A stretch of DNA of 64,000 bases from Stanieria cyanosphaera PCC 7437 (GCF_000317575.1 NC_019748.1:1814001-1878000); one strand, 5' to 3'. Positions 18,098 through 28,092 are shown, counted from the stretch's first letter. Program-made: numbers and translations. Notes: generated by a model not told the origin, from the sequence alone.

Positions 18098-18177
18098 GGA
18101 AATTAGAAAGAACGCAAGTAACGATTAACTGATAACTGTTGATGGTCAATGGTTAATTGTTGATTTTCATCCCTCAT

Positions 18178-18218
18178 AATTAGTAATTAGTAATTAGTAA
18201 TTAGTAATTAGTAACTGG
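18178..18218. repeat. Short tandem heptamer repeat (TAGTAAT)n
   Basis: Five consecutive TAGTAAT units are followed by TAGTAACTGG. This is a cyanobacterial short tandemly repeated repetitive sequence. A second array of the same heptamer is at 57853-57885. Confidence 0.85.
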
Positions 18219-18223
18219 TAACT

Positions 18224-18251
18224 GTAGAGACGTAACATGTTACGTCTCTAC
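18224..18251. repeat. Perfect 28-bp palindrome, dispersed repeat family
   Basis: GTAGAGACGTAACA is followed immediately by its exact reverse complement. The flank CTGGTAACTG and the half-site ACGTCTCTAC recur at 4170-4215, 19650-19665 and around 35335-35350, which marks a small family of mobile palindromic elements in intergenic DNA. Confidence 0.75.
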
Positions 18252-18320
18252 TGGTAACTGAATCTCTGTACTAGGATCAAATTATTAGTAGCAAACTAGC
18301 AGCGAGGAAATAAATAGTCA

Positions 18321-19610
18321 TTGCGTCAACTACTTATTCAAGTTCCTTCAGGAGAAGGCAAAAAAGTTATAGAGATAGCCAAAAATCATGAGGGAGCAAA
18401 CTTATTACTGTTTGAAGCAATTAGCGATGGGGAAGTAGTAGATACAGTAATAGTGCATCTTGCCAATCGCAAGCTTGAAGATTGTTTAGCTCAGTTAGAA
18501 TCAATTCCTCAACTAAAATTAACTTTAATTCCTCGCGGAGTTATCACTCTGAAACCTCCGTCAGACCAAGCTCCTCAGCAAGTTACAGAAGTTAGCGATC
18601 GCAGTCCGATTGAAGTTTTTTTAGCAGGTTTACAAAGTGTTGGTTCTTGGCGCAGTTTCTTGGCTTATGCAGCATTAGCAGGGGTAGTAGTTTGGATTGG
18701 TTTATTTACTAATACTAATTATTTATTAGTCGCAGCCATGTTAATTGCTCCTTTTGCTGGACCAGCGATGAATACTGCGATCGCAACAGCTAGAGGCGAT
18801 CAAAATTTATTAAAACGCAGTTTAATTCGCTATTTTTCAGCTTTAGGCTTAACTATTGTTGTCGCAGCTTTACTTAGTTTAATTTTTCAACAAAAGGCAG
18901 CCAGCAATCTCATGGTGCAAAATAGCCAGATTTCTGTAGTCGCTGTTTTGCTTCCCTTGGTAGCAGGTGCAGCAGGTGCATTAAATTTGTTTCAATCAGA
19001 AAGAAGTAGTTTGGTTTCTGGTGCTGCGACGGGGATGTTAGTAGCTGCTTCTTTAGCACCGCCAGCAGGAATTATTGGGATGTCTTTAGCTATTAATCGC
19101 TGGGATATGGTTGTCAGTGGCATATTTTTGTTATTGCTACAGTTAGTTGGGATTAATTTAACTGCTGCCACTGTATTTCGACTGTATGGTTTATCGGCAA
19201 AAGGTGCAAGATACAATCGCGGTAAAGCTTGGATTTTTCCGATTGGTTTGAGTTTGACAGGAATTGTTTTGGCTGGGTTACTCGGTTGGCAATTGTCCAA
19301 CCCTCCTGAATTTCAACGTTCCAGTCGCGCCCAGCGTGCTACAGAAACCATTCAACAAGTACTGAAGCAGAGTTCTTTAGTACAATTGGTAGAGGCTAAT
19401 GTGCGCTTTACTCGTTCCAATATTAAAGATCAAAATACTTTGCTTGGTGTAATTTATGTGCAACCTCATACGGGTGTTAATTTATCTGCCTCAGAAATTC
19501 GCGAGCGCATTACTGCTCAAATTCAATCTTCTTTATTACAAGAAGGATTTAATGCCGTACCACTGATCGATACCATTGTGCTAGAGAAACCAGCAACCCA
19601 AACCAAATAA
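18321..19610 (+). CDS. DUF389 family membrane protein
   Basis: The 429-residue protein has a soluble alpha/beta N-terminal domain (1-85) and then a hydrophobic core with about six to seven transmembrane helices (about 105-325) that includes the conserved AAMLIAPFAGPAMNTAIATARGD segment. A soluble C-terminal tail follows. DUF389 proteins are widespread and of unknown function. The start is a TTG at 18321 with GAGGAAAT about 9 nt upstream; no ATG lies nearby in frame. Confidence 0.85.
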   Translation: MRQLLIQVPSGEGKKVIEIAKNHEGANLLLFEAISDGEVVDTVIVHLANRKLEDCLAQLESIPQLKLTLIPRGVITLKPPSDQAPQQVTEVSDRSPIEVFLAGLQSVGSWRSFLAYAALAGVVVWIGLFTNTNYLLVAAMLIAPFAGPAMNTAIATARGDQNLLKRSLIRYFSALGLTIVVAALLSLIFQQKAASNLMVQNSQISVVAVLLPLVAGAAGALNLFQSERSSLVSGAATGMLVAASLAPPAGIIGMSLAINRWDMVVSGIFLLLLQLVGINLTAATVFRLYGLSAKGARYNRGKAWIFPIGLSLTGIVLAGLLGWQLSNPPEFQRSSRAQRATETIQQVLKQSSLVQLVEANVRFTRSNIKDQNTLLGVIYVQPHTGVNLSASEIRERITAQIQSSLLQEGFNAVPLIDTIVLEKPATQTK

Positions 19611-19617
19611 AATGGTA

Positions 19618-19730
19618 CATCTAGACGTTCCATGTTCCCGAAGGGTGCGAAGCAACGTCTCTACTGGTGTACGGGCAAGGCAGTGCCTTGCTCCCTATTG
19701 ATAACTGATAACTGATAACTGGTAACTGAT
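19618..19730. repeat. Dispersed repeat fragments downstream of the DUF389 gene
   Basis: The segment contains TAGACGTTCCATGTTCC, then CAACGTCTCTACTGG, a small GGCAAGGCAGTGCCTTGC hairpin, and tandem TGATAACTGATAACTGGTAACTG-like units split by the mysC stop. It matches the ACGTCTCTAC/TGGTAACTG family seen at 18224 and 35215. The GGCAAGGCAGTGCCTTGC stem might also end transcripts. Confidence 0.55.
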
Positions 19731-21074
19731 TCAATCTCCTTCTAATTCGACCAACTTACCGATATTGAAATCAATTCTGATCCAACCTTTGAGACGACGG
19801 AGATTATCTAACAATAACAAAGGAATTTGCCAGTTGTGTAGCATCAGAAAAGGAAGTGGATCGTCCCCTTGTAAAATCGCATCCGTACCTCGGCTAACTT
19901 TATGCCACCAAGCTTGTAATTCCGAAAGCGATCGCACTTGTAATAATCGCCAGAGTTCGTGATAAGTCCAGTAAGTCGGCTTACTATCTGGTAAGGGTGT
20001 AATAGCTTGTTCTCCATCTAATAAGTAGGCATCTGCTACCCCTGGATGATCGTGAAACATGGTAATAGCCGAATGCAAACGAGGATTACATTCAATCGGA
20101 TAAACTGTACCGTCAGGGGTTTGAATCATATCAAAACAAATTTGTCCTGTTAAATTTAGTTCCCTGACAAATTTTTCTACCCATTGATAAATTGCAGGAT
20201 TATCTACTTGTTCGTAGTTGACTTGAAAAGGAGAAGATTGAGAACAGCAATGTAGTCTGATTTTACCTTTCCTTACTGTGGCATGAAAACAGTATTCCTG
20301 TCCGCGAATAAATTCTTGCATTACCCAAGGTTTTTCTGAACTAATTGGTAAGCTACGGAGGTAACTTTCCATTCCTTCAAAGGGTAATTTGGTTAGATCG
20401 AGACGGCGTACCGAATCATAAGGAATACTTTTAACAATGTACTGACTACCATCGGACTCAAAATCAAAATCGATTACCTGTTGTGGACTGGTAAAGCAGA
20501 AGACTTTCGGTGCAGATAAACCCAATTCCTTAGCTTTGGTACAAAAGGCATACTTATCATCCAGCATGGCGGTGATTTCTGGATCGAAATGAATCGCTTC
20601 GCAATCTGGTTCGAGTATTTTTTTTGCCAACGAATCATAATAACTAGCAATTGGACTAGAAACAGGAATAAATACGTCAATATTCTTCTGTTGAACAATT
20701 TCTAATAATCTCTGACAATAAGCATCAGGTTCTTTTTCTGGTGTGGGTACGGTAAAAAATCCTTTGACAGCGCGGGAAAAACGATGACCCGATAACCAAT
20801 ATTTGTGAGTTTCAACTAAATATACTTCGTGTCCTCTCTGATGAAATGACCTTGCTAACTGCAATGCCTTGGTCATTTTCGCCCCAGTGATCAAGATGCG
20901 TTTTGGTACGTCGGTTTTGGTTAATCGCTGTTTACTACCACTAAAAATATTTATAACTGCGGAAAATGCTACTGCTATTAAATTAAAAGGCAATAAAAAC
21001 AATAGTAAGACCAGAGTACCGAGATTCTGTAATACTGCCGAACCTCGTCCTGAAACAAAAAATATTTGTGTCAT
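19731..21074 (-). CDS. mysC: ATP-grasp ligase of mycosporine biosynthesis (4-deoxygadusol:glycine ligase)
   Basis: MysC joins glycine to 4-deoxygadusol using ATP to give mycosporine-glycine, a UV-absorbing sunscreen. The 447-residue protein has a hydrophobic N-terminal segment (about 15-40), a pre-ATP-grasp Rossmann region (RILITGAKMTKALQLARSFH) and an ATP-grasp domain (YIVKSIPYDSVRRLDL, then PWVMQEFIRGQEYC, then FDMIQTPDGTVYPIECNPR). The IECNPR block is the usual Mg/ATP site. It is the third gene of mysA-mysB-mysC, 116 nt after mysB, with a stem-loop in the spacer. No mysD or NRPS-like mysE follows. Confidence 0.93.
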   Translation of the reverse strand: MTQIFFVSGRGSAVLQNLGTLVLLLFLLPFNLIAVAFSAVINIFSGSKQRLTKTDVPKRILITGAKMTKALQLARSFHQRGHEVYLVETHKYWLSGHRFSRAVKGFFTVPTPEKEPDAYCQRLLEIVQQKNIDVFIPVSSPIASYYDSLAKKILEPDCEAIHFDPEITAMLDDKYAFCTKAKELGLSAPKVFCFTSPQQVIDFDFESDGSQYIVKSIPYDSVRRLDLTKLPFEGMESYLRSLPISSEKPWVMQEFIRGQEYCFHATVRKGKIRLHCCSQSSPFQVNYEQVDNPAIYQWVEKFVRELNLTGQICFDMIQTPDGTVYPIECNPRLHSAITMFHDHPGVADAYLLDGEQAITPLPDSKPTYWTYHELWRLLQVRSLSELQAWWHKVSRGTDAILQGDDPLPFLMLHNWQIPLLLLDNLRRLKGWIRIDFNIGKLVELEGD

Positions 21075-21103
21075 GTAACCAAATTTTTAATCGATATTTA
21101 CGA

Positions 21104-21186
21104 TTGGGGCGAACAACCCTTCTGGTTCGACACTTTTCTCAAGTCGAGAAACCCATCCAACTAAAGTGTTTTACTGTTCGCCCCAA
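21104..21186. repeat. Nested inverted repeat in the mysB-mysC spacer
   Basis: TTGGGGCGAACA (21104-21115) is exactly complementary to TGTTCGCCCCAA (21175-21186). A second inner pair ACACTTT/AAAGTGT lies inside. The fold spans nearly the whole spacer and could act as a partial terminator or processing site, or be a palindromic mobile element. Confidence 0.65.
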
Positions 21187-21190
21187 CAAA

Positions 21191-22024
21191 TTATTTCCGT
21201 TTAATGATGGTTATGCCGTCACGCAGGGGAATTAAAACCTGTTCGACACGCTCATCTTCAGCGACAAAACGATTAAATCGTGCGATCGCTTCTCCATTAG
21301 CGGAACGTTGTTCTTTCGGCAGATAGGGTTGTCCTTGCAACAAAGTATTATCTATACAGATAAAACCCTTGGAAGTTAACAAATTACTATCTAATAAAAG
21401 ATTGAAGTAATCAATATACTCTTGCTTATCTGCATCGATGAATACCAGATCGAAAGCTTCCTCTGCTTGGGCTAACTGCTGCATCGTTTCTAAAGCGGGG
21501 GCAACTCTAACTTCAATTTTTTTCCCATGAGGAGAAACGGCAAAACAATCTTGGGCAAATTTAGCTACATACTCATCTACTTCACAAGCAATCACGTAAC
21601 CATCCTCAGGGATAGTTTCTGCCATTGCTAAAGCAGAGTAACCAGTAAACATTCCTACTTCTAAAATGCGTTTTGCCCCAGTTAAAGCGATCAACATCTT
21701 GAGAAATTGCCCTTCAATATGTCCTGATAGCATTTCCTGTTCCAGGGCGCGCACAGTTTCTCCGTCATCAAACCGCTTACTCCAGTCTTCGGCTTGGGTT
21801 TTTTGTGCCAGATTTGCCAGTGCTTCCGATTCAGAACTGCTGCACTCTTCTAGATAGGGGTCGATACCTGCTGCCAAATGATATGCTTGCTTTAAGGATA
21901 CTTTAAGTTGGGCGGATACCTGCTCATTTTCCGCCTGCTTAAGGATAGTTTCTAGCTGCTGGACGAGAATTCCTAGAGGAGTAACTGGTCTGGCAGTTTT
22001 TTTGTTTTCTACTGCACTAACCAT
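21191..22024 (-). CDS. mysB: O-methyltransferase of mycosporine biosynthesis
   Basis: MysB methylates 2-demethyl-4-deoxygadusol with S-adenosylmethionine to give 4-deoxygadusol. The 277-residue protein has the class I methyltransferase core of the CCoAOMT-like group: KRILEVGMFTGYSALAMAE (motif I, about 114-132), VIACEVDEY, and AFDLVFIDADKQEYIDYF. The mysA stop is only 2 nt before its start, so the two are almost certainly translationally coupled. Confidence 0.94.
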   Translation of the reverse strand: MVSAVENKKTARPVTPLGILVQQLETILKQAENEQVSAQLKVSLKQAYHLAAGIDPYLEECSSSESEALANLAQKTQAEDWSKRFDDGETVRALEQEMLSGHIEGQFLKMLIALTGAKRILEVGMFTGYSALAMAETIPEDGYVIACEVDEYVAKFAQDCFAVSPHGKKIEVRVAPALETMQQLAQAEEAFDLVFIDADKQEYIDYFNLLLDSNLLTSKGFICIDNTLLQGQPYLPKEQRSANGEAIARFNRFVAEDERVEQVLIPLRDGITIIKRK

Positions 22025-22026
22025 TA

Positions 22027-23259
22027 CTATACCTCTACTAATTCTGGTTCTGTTTCTAATTGCATATATACGTCTGTTCCTAAACCTGCATCGGGATAAT
22101 CAGCACAAAGACGTTTGTGTTCGGCTAAAGCTTCTTCGAGTTCTTCTTTAGTCAAATCATTGATAAAATAACAAGTACCGATAGGACGGGGTACTGCTGC
22201 TCTCAGTTTACCGTCACGAGTGAGTGAAATTGACTCGCTAGCGCGCCACAATAAATCAATTTCTAGTAAAGGATGGTCTAACGCCAAACCAATACGGTTC
22301 ATTGTCTTATGAATGCGATCGCGTTCGGCTGGAGTAAGATAGCCTCGTTGTGCTGCTAAAGTTGCTGATAGTGCCATGTCGATATTGACTGATTGACCGT
22401 GATAAATTGGTACTTTGGGAGCAAGTTCTAAAGTTGGACTCCAAGTATGTCCGTAGGCAATTACGCGGTCTAAATCTAATTCATGGAGATTGGGTACTTC
22501 CAATTCCAACATTTTTTTGATCGCTTCGTAGGTTAACTGATGTGCGATTTGTTTTAATTGCGAAGAACCATCAACGTAACCGAAGTGAGTTTTGAGTAAC
22601 TCTTCTCCATACTCTTCTAACCAATCAAACACTTGTGAATGCGCGACTACAGCAATTTTAACCAACTCTGCCATCCCATTACGAACCTGGGCAGTAGGTA
22701 AAGTCTTTAAAAAAGAAAAGTCGAGGATTACTTTTTGGGAAGCGTGATAAGCACCAAGGCGATTTTTCAGTTTTTTATGATTAACTGCAACTTTAATTGC
22801 TACAGAAGCATCAATCAAACCAATTAGAGTAGTAGGGATGCGGATATAGTTACTACTGCGACGGTAAGAGGCACAAGCAAAACCAGTGACATCGGTAATT
22901 AAACCACCGCCAACTACTAAAACTGGTTCTTTTCTGACTAACCCAAACTCAGCAAAGACATCAATAATTTTTTCTAAAGTTCGCAGACTTTTATTAGGTT
23001 CGGTAATTGTAATCGGAAAAGCAGTTAGTTCAATTTGATAATGCTGAAAATAAGCATTGATTTGCTCTTGGTAAAGTTGATAAACCTTAGCGTCAATTAC
23101 CATCAAACATCGTTTAAACGGCTGGTAACAATCTGCCAATTCCCGATTTTCAGGATTAAATACGCCATCTACGTAAACTAAATCGTACTCAATTTTTTCA
23201 TAACCTTCAACATGAAATAAATTATCTGTAGCAATAAACTTTGCTTCAATTTGACTCAT
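22027..23259 (-). CDS. mysA: 2-demethyl-4-deoxygadusol synthase (sugar-phosphate cyclase)
   Basis: MysA cyclises sedoheptulose 7-phosphate to 2-demethyl-4-deoxygadusol, the entry step of mycosporine synthesis. The 410-residue protein belongs to the dehydroquinate synthase-like cyclases. The NAD-binding part contains [20 protein letters not shown], and the active-site region contains [35 protein letters not shown] and [14 protein letters not shown] (metal-binding His). With mysB and mysC in this order the cluster assignment is firm. The related EVS (2-epi-5-epi-valiolone synthase) is less likely given the context. Confidence 0.94.
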   Translation of the reverse strand: MSQIEAKFIATDNLFHVEGYEKIEYDLVYVDGVFNPENRELADCYQPFKRCLMVIDAKVYQLYQEQINAYFQHYQIELTAFPITITEPNKSLRTLEKIIDVFAEFGLVRKEPVLVVGGGLITDVTGFACASYRRSSNYIRIPTTLIGLIDASVAIKVAVNHKKLKNRLGAYHASQKVILDFSFLKTLPTAQVRNGMAELVKIAVVAHSQVFDWLEEYGEELLKTHFGYVDGSSQLKQIAHQLTYEAIKKMLELEVPNLHELDLDRVIAYGHTWSPTLELAPKVPIYHGQSVNIDMALSATLAAQRGYLTPAERDRIHKTMNRIGLALDHPLLEIDLLWRASESISLTRDGKLRAAVPRPIGTCYFINDLTKEELEEALAEHKRLCADYPDAGLGTDVYMQLETEPELVEV

Positions 23260-23941
23260 TTTTTCATTTCCTTACTATTAGTAATGACCAAATATTTTTT
23301 GACAGGAGAGATTGTTAACTAATCGTCATCAAAGACTTTTAGTCACACGGATTTAGTTAGCTTGTTTAAACAAACTAATCAGCAAAAATCTAGTAATGTT
23401 ATTGTGAAAAAATTACAATAATTACTGATAATAGCTCTATGGATTTAATAAATTCTCTTGGAATATTTTTTTTGTGTGAGAGAATACTCCTATTTCTTGA
23501 TGACAAAATTATGAGATTGAACGGGGCTTAATGAATGAGAATAATAGCAATAGCCTAGAAAACCATGAATACTTAGTCGGAAAAAGACTAGTGGTTATTG
23601 AATTGCTTAAATTATCAAAGGTATTTTCTCGCTCTAACATCAATTAGCTAGATTACCAGAAAATAAATTGATCCTTAGCCATAATTCAATAGTTAATTGT
23701 AAGAGTTAACGAGTGGAATTAAGGGCTATAGATAGAGTAACAATTTACTAAAATAAAGTCTACCCAAAAAGAGCAAAAATAAGCAATGATTAGACAGATT
23801 TAACCCAAGATTAACTTGTTACTGGTTGAGCAAAATGATTAATTAATCTCAGAATGTTAGACTATTTTAATTACATCTATCAAAGGTCTGAAAAATTCAT
23901 CTGTAATCTACACAGAAGGTAGCACATCTAGTCAGAGTAAT
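23260..23941. other. 682-nt gap upstream of mysABC
   Basis: This AT-rich gap must contain the mysA promoter (minus strand). It also has a 38-codon plus-strand ORF at 23531-23647 (starts MNENNSNSLENHEYLVGKR) with no known features and no firm RBS, which is not called as a gene. No repeat or RNA motif was recognised. Confidence 0.4.
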
Positions 23942-26900
23942 TCAATTCAGTTGCATGAGTTGAGTAGTCAGCTTAATTAACTCAGTCAAGTTAATCGGTT
24001 TAGGTAAGTGTGCTTGATAACCTGCTGCTAGTGCCTGTTGTCGGTCTGATTCTCCTGCGTAAGCAGTTAAAGCGATCGCAATTAATTCTTTCCCTTGAGG
24101 CATCTGACGCAGTTGACGCATCAACATATAACCATCAATTTCTGGCATTCCAATATCACTAATTAATAAATCTGGAGTTGATTTAGTAATAGCTATTAGT
24201 GCGTCGTTTGCCGAGCCTACTTTAGTGACTTTAGCACCCTGTTGTTGAAGGATAAAAGCAAGTAAATCTTGTGAATCTTTTTCATCATCGACTACTAAAA
24301 CTTTAATTCCTTTTAAATTAAGAATACTATTGGGCTGAGAAACGGTATTAGGTGTTTTGCTAGTCTTTGCTTTAATTGGAATCCTAACGGTAAAAGTAGC
24401 ACCTTGTCCTTCGCCTAAACTATCAGCTTGTACTGTACCGCCATGAAGTTCGGTTAGGTAACGAACAATCGCTAGTCCTAATCCCAATCCACCAAATTTG
24501 CGAATTGTAGAACTTTCTGCTTGGCGAAAAAGTTCAAACACATAAGGAAGAAAGTCTGGTTCAATGCCTTTGCCAGTATCTTGGACTTGAATTTGGGCAT
24601 AAGTGCTAGTTGTGGTTAATTGAATACTTACTTGTCCTGCTTCTGGTGTAAACTTGATCGCATTGGAAAGAAGATTCCAGACAATTTGTTGAAGACGACC
24701 TGGATCGCCCAAAACTGGTTCGTTATTTGGTGCAAAAGTACTAATAATTTTGATTGATTTGGCTTCGGCTGCTAATTGCATAGTTGCGATCGCTGATCGA
24801 ATGACTAATTCTAAATCTACTAAAGTATTCTCAAGATTAATTTTGCCTCGCAGGATACGAGAAACATCAAGGAGGTCTTCAATTAACTGCGCTTGTAGCT
24901 TGGCGTTGCGGTGAATGGTTTCTAACCCATTAGCAGTTTGCTCAGAATCTAATTTTCCCATTGCTAATAATTGTGACCAACCCAGGATAGGATTAAGTGG
25001 AGTACGTAGCTCATGGGAAACAATCGCTAAAAACTCATCTTTAATTCGATTTGCTTCGATTAGTTTTTCAGTTTGTTGTTGAAGTTCTTGTTCTATCTGT
25101 TTGCGATCGCTTATATCAATATTAATCCCACTAAATCTAATTGGTTCTCCTTGTTCATCGGTAGTTACATTACCTAATCCTAGTAACCAGCGAATTCCCT
25201 GTTGAGGATGAAAAATCCTAAATTCAGAGCGAAATTCAGAACTTTCGTGGTTAAAGACTTTTTGAACCTCAGCGTTGGTACGTTCCAAATCCTCTGGATG
25301 TAATGTACTTTCCCAATCTTGGTATTGTAGCGGTTGGCGATTGGGGTCAATTCCATATAAATCATAATTTTCTTGTGACCAAATTAAGGTTTCGCTCTTG
25401 ATATCCCAGTCCCACAAACCCGCTTTAGCACCTGATAGAGCGAATTTGAGTATCTTTTGATTTTCTTGCAGTTTTTTTTCTGCTAGTTTGCGCTCGCTAA
25501 TATCACGAAAATATACTGATAAAGCTTGTTTTGAAGGATAGACAGATATTTCAAACCAACTCGCTAAAGCAGAATAATAATATTCAAATCTAGTAGTAAC
25601 CTGCTGATTGAAAGCTCGATGATATTGTGAATACAATTCGGTGTCAAACAAAGAAGCAAATTCCGACCAAATATTTTTGCCTATCAGTTCATCTTTCGAT
25701 TTGTTAAGTTTTCGTGCTGCTTCTTGATTGACATAAGTAAAATTCCAGTTGCGGTCGAGAGCATAAAAAGCATCGGTCATACTTTCGAGAATAGTGGTAA
25801 TCAGTCGATTTGATTCTCGCAGAGATTTTTCGATTTGCTTGCGTCCGCTAATATTTTGTAAAGTCCCCATCATGCGCAGAGGTTTGCCATGTTGGTCATA
25901 AAAACATTTTCCTTTAGCAACTAGCCAATGCACACTGCCATCTGACCAAACAACCCGATACTCTACGTTGTAGTAAGTTTTCTTTTCAATACACTCTTCA
26001 ACAGCTATTTTAATGCGATCGCGGTCTTCTGGATGTAAAGTTTTTAAAAATAGCTCGTAAGTTACTTCACGATCACCAGCAATGCCTAATAAAGTTTTAC
26101 AACGAGTTGTCAATTCTAATTGGTCATTGACTAAATCCCAAAACCACATCCCCATATTAGAAGCTTCGGTAGCCAGACGTAAGCGTTCTTCACTATTACG
26201 CAGATCTAGCTCGATTTGTTTGCGTTCTGCTTCGCGGTGTTTGGCGTCGCTGATATCTTGGGCAATACCTAAAACTTGAGCTAGTCTTCCATCCGCAGTA
26301 CGGCTTAAAACGCGGTCTTGACTAGAAAACCATCGCCATTGACCATTACTGTGGCGCATTCGATATTGAAATTCACAAACTTTACCGATGGGAGCTTGAT
26401 TAAGCTCTTGTAAATGAAAGGGTAAGCGTGCCAGATCTTCAGGGTGCATAATACGAACTACAAAATTTTTTTCTTGTAGTTGTTGTTGGGGTGAATAACC
26501 TAATAAAGGTAAAATTTGGGAATTAACATAGAGATTTTTTTGTTTGAGGGTATCGACTAAATAAATAATGCCAGGAATAGCTTCAGTAATCTGTTTCAAT
26601 AACTGTTGATTTTGTTGTAATTCAATTACAGTCTGCTGGTGTTGAGTGCGTAACTTTGATTCTTCAATGGCTCGCTCAACAAATAAGTTTAATTTATCTA
26701 TAGTGATTTGATTTTTCACTAAATAATCAGCAGCACCTTGTTGAAGAAACTCCACTGCTATTCGTTCGTCTCCTTGTCCAGTCAAAACAATTACAGGGGG
26801 ACGTTGCTCAAAGGTTTGTTGTTGCCATCGAGATAACCATTCCAACCCATCCATATCGGGTAAAAGGTAATCGAGCAAAATTAAATCGGGTTGACACTGC

Positions 26901-27499
26901 TGATAAAGTTCTAATCCTTCTTCTCCTGATTCAGCTTCGTAAAAACAATAGTTCCAGATTGAATCTGTTTGTAGGTAACGGCGGTATACTAGTCGGTCTT
27001 CTTGACTATCTTCGATTAATAAGACTCTTCGTTGAAAAGATGCTTGAGATGAAGGTGAGGAAATTTTTTTGAGAGGAGGCTGCTGGAATTGTAACTGCTT
27101 TTGTGGGCTAATATCTGTAAAAGTTACAATTACTCCGTAGGGCTTAGTTTGATTTCCTGTCAATAAAGGCTGAGAGTCTAATAATAACCAGATCAATTCC
27201 CCATTAGGCTGATAAAAACCCATCACTACATTGGTACAAGGTTGACCGGTAGTTAAGGTAATGCTCGCAGGATGAGTTTCGGGCGGAAAAGCAGAACCAT
27301 CTTGATGAATTGTCTGCCAAGGTGGTTCAAACGAAGAACTGCCCACCAATTGTTCGGCTGTATAACCCAAAATTTTCTCGGCATCAGCATTACAAGCTTG
27401 AATACTCCCATCAGCATCATGAATAACCATTCCTTTTTCTGCTGCTAGATTTAACTTCTGTTGTAATTGAGTATTCATCTGGGCAGATTTCTTAAACAA
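23942..27499 (-). CDS. Hybrid sensor histidine kinase with receivers at both sides and multiple PAS domains
   Basis: This soluble 1185-residue sensor has the order PAS (about 12-130), receiver REC1 (about 155-270, phospho-Asp in LILLDYLLPDMDG near 210), four or five PAS/PAC modules (about 300-805), HisKA (phospho-His in IVSHELRTPLNPILGW near 830), HATPase (N box NLLSNAIKFT; G boxes DTGKGI and GGLGLGLAI) and a C-terminal REC2 (about 1065-1185, LLISDIGMPEIDG). No transmembrane segment or GAF chromophore pocket is apparent. The signal is unknown. It probably works with the receiver protein encoded just upstream (27652-28092). Confidence 0.92.
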   Translation of the reverse strand: MFKKSAQMNTQLQQKLNLAAEKGMVIHDADGSIQACNADAEKILGYTAEQLVGSSSFEPPWQTIHQDGSAFPPETHPASITLTTGQPCTNVVMGFYQPNGELIWLLLDSQPLLTGNQTKPYGVIVTFTDISPQKQLQFQQPPLKKISSPSSQASFQRRVLLIEDSQEDRLVYRRYLQTDSIWNYCFYEAESGEEGLELYQQCQPDLILLDYLLPDMDGLEWLSRWQQQTFEQRPPVIVLTGQGDERIAVEFLQQGAADYLVKNQITIDKLNLFVERAIEESKLRTQHQQTVIELQQNQQLLKQITEAIPGIIYLVDTLKQKNLYVNSQILPLLGYSPQQQLQEKNFVVRIMHPEDLARLPFHLQELNQAPIGKVCEFQYRMRHSNGQWRWFSSQDRVLSRTADGRLAQVLGIAQDISDAKHREAERKQIELDLRNSEERLRLATEASNMGMWFWDLVNDQLELTTRCKTLLGIAGDREVTYELFLKTLHPEDRDRIKIAVEECIEKKTYYNVEYRVVWSDGSVHWLVAKGKCFYDQHGKPLRMMGTLQNISGRKQIEKSLRESNRLITTILESMTDAFYALDRNWNFTYVNQEAARKLNKSKDELIGKNIWSEFASLFDTELYSQYHRAFNQQVTTRFEYYYSALASWFEISVYPSKQALSVYFRDISERKLAEKKLQENQKILKFALSGAKAGLWDWDIKSETLIWSQENYDLYGIDPNRQPLQYQDWESTLHPEDLERTNAEVQKVFNHESSEFRSEFRIFHPQQGIRWLLGLGNVTTDEQGEPIRFSGINIDISDRKQIEQELQQQTEKLIEANRIKDEFLAIVSHELRTPLNPILGWSQLLAMGKLDSEQTANGLETIHRNAKLQAQLIEDLLDVSRILRGKINLENTLVDLELVIRSAIATMQLAAEAKSIKIISTFAPNNEPVLGDPGRLQQIVWNLLSNAIKFTPEAGQVSIQLTTTSTYAQIQVQDTGKGIEPDFLPYVFELFRQAESSTIRKFGGLGLGLAIVRYLTELHGGTVQADSLGEGQGATFTVRIPIKAKTSKTPNTVSQPNSILNLKGIKVLVVDDEKDSQDLLAFILQQQGAKVTKVGSANDALIAITKSTPDLLISDIGMPEIDGYMLMRQLRQMPQGKELIAIALTAYAGESDRQQALAAGYQAHLPKPINLTELIKLTTQLMQLN

Positions 27500-27651
27500 T
27501 TTTTAGGCAAAGTAAACACAAAAATAGTCAAGCTATAGTATAAGCAATTGATTTGGATCAAGTCTATTCTAATTGAGCGAACAGAATTAATTACTTTAAT
27601 TTAAAATTAACTTGAGAAAAAATTTTTGATTTTGCTCTTCATTAGCGTTTT

Positions 27652-28092
27652 TTAGGCAGTTTTTTGGCGATTTTGCTGATTTTGTTGCATTACTTTAGCG
27701 ATTAATGCAGTTAAATGGTCTAACAGAAAAGGCTTAGAAAGATAAGCATCATAACCTGCTGACAAGATTTTTTCGCGGTCTTTGGCTTTAGCAGCAGCAG
27801 TTATAGCGATCGCTGCCAGATGTCTATTTGAGGTTTTTTCCATCTTTTTTAACTGATTAATCAACCAAAAACCATTTTCTTCGGGCATAAAAATATCACT
27901 TAGAATAATTTCTGGTTGAAAAAATTGGATTTCTTCTACGGCTACTTTGGCACTAGCAACTGATTTCACTTTTGCACCAATCTGCTCGAGATAAAACAAC
28001 AACAAGTCCCTTGAATCTCTGTCATCATCAACTACCAATACTCGTAATTTACTGATCTCTTCTTCTGTCTGCTTGCTTCTTGTTGTGATCAT
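27652..28092 (-). CDS. Single-domain response regulator
   Basis: The 146-residue protein is a stand-alone receiver: acidic pair in LRVLVVDDDRDSRDLL, phospho-Asp in EIILSDIFMPEENGF, the Thr/Ala switch AITAAAKAKD and Lys in LSKPFLLDH. It closely resembles REC2 of the adjacent hybrid kinase and lies 152 nt upstream on the same strand, so it is likely part of the same phosphorelay. No output domain. Confidence 0.92.
   Translation of the reverse strand: MITTRSKQTEEEISKLRVLVVDDDRDSRDLLLFYLEQIGAKVKSVASAKVAVEEIQFFQPEIILSDIFMPEENGFWLINQLKKMEKTSNRHLAAIAITAAAKAKDREKILSAGYDAYLSKPFLLDHLTALIAKVMQQNQQNRQKTA

Noticed and set aside
18178-18218. Possible CRISPR-like array
   Set aside because: The units are 7-bp tandem repeats without spacers; a short tandem repeat, not CRISPR.
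23531-23647. 38-codon plus-strand ORF upstream of mysA
   Set aside because: No RBS or homology clue; AT-rich gaps of this size produce such ORFs by chance.
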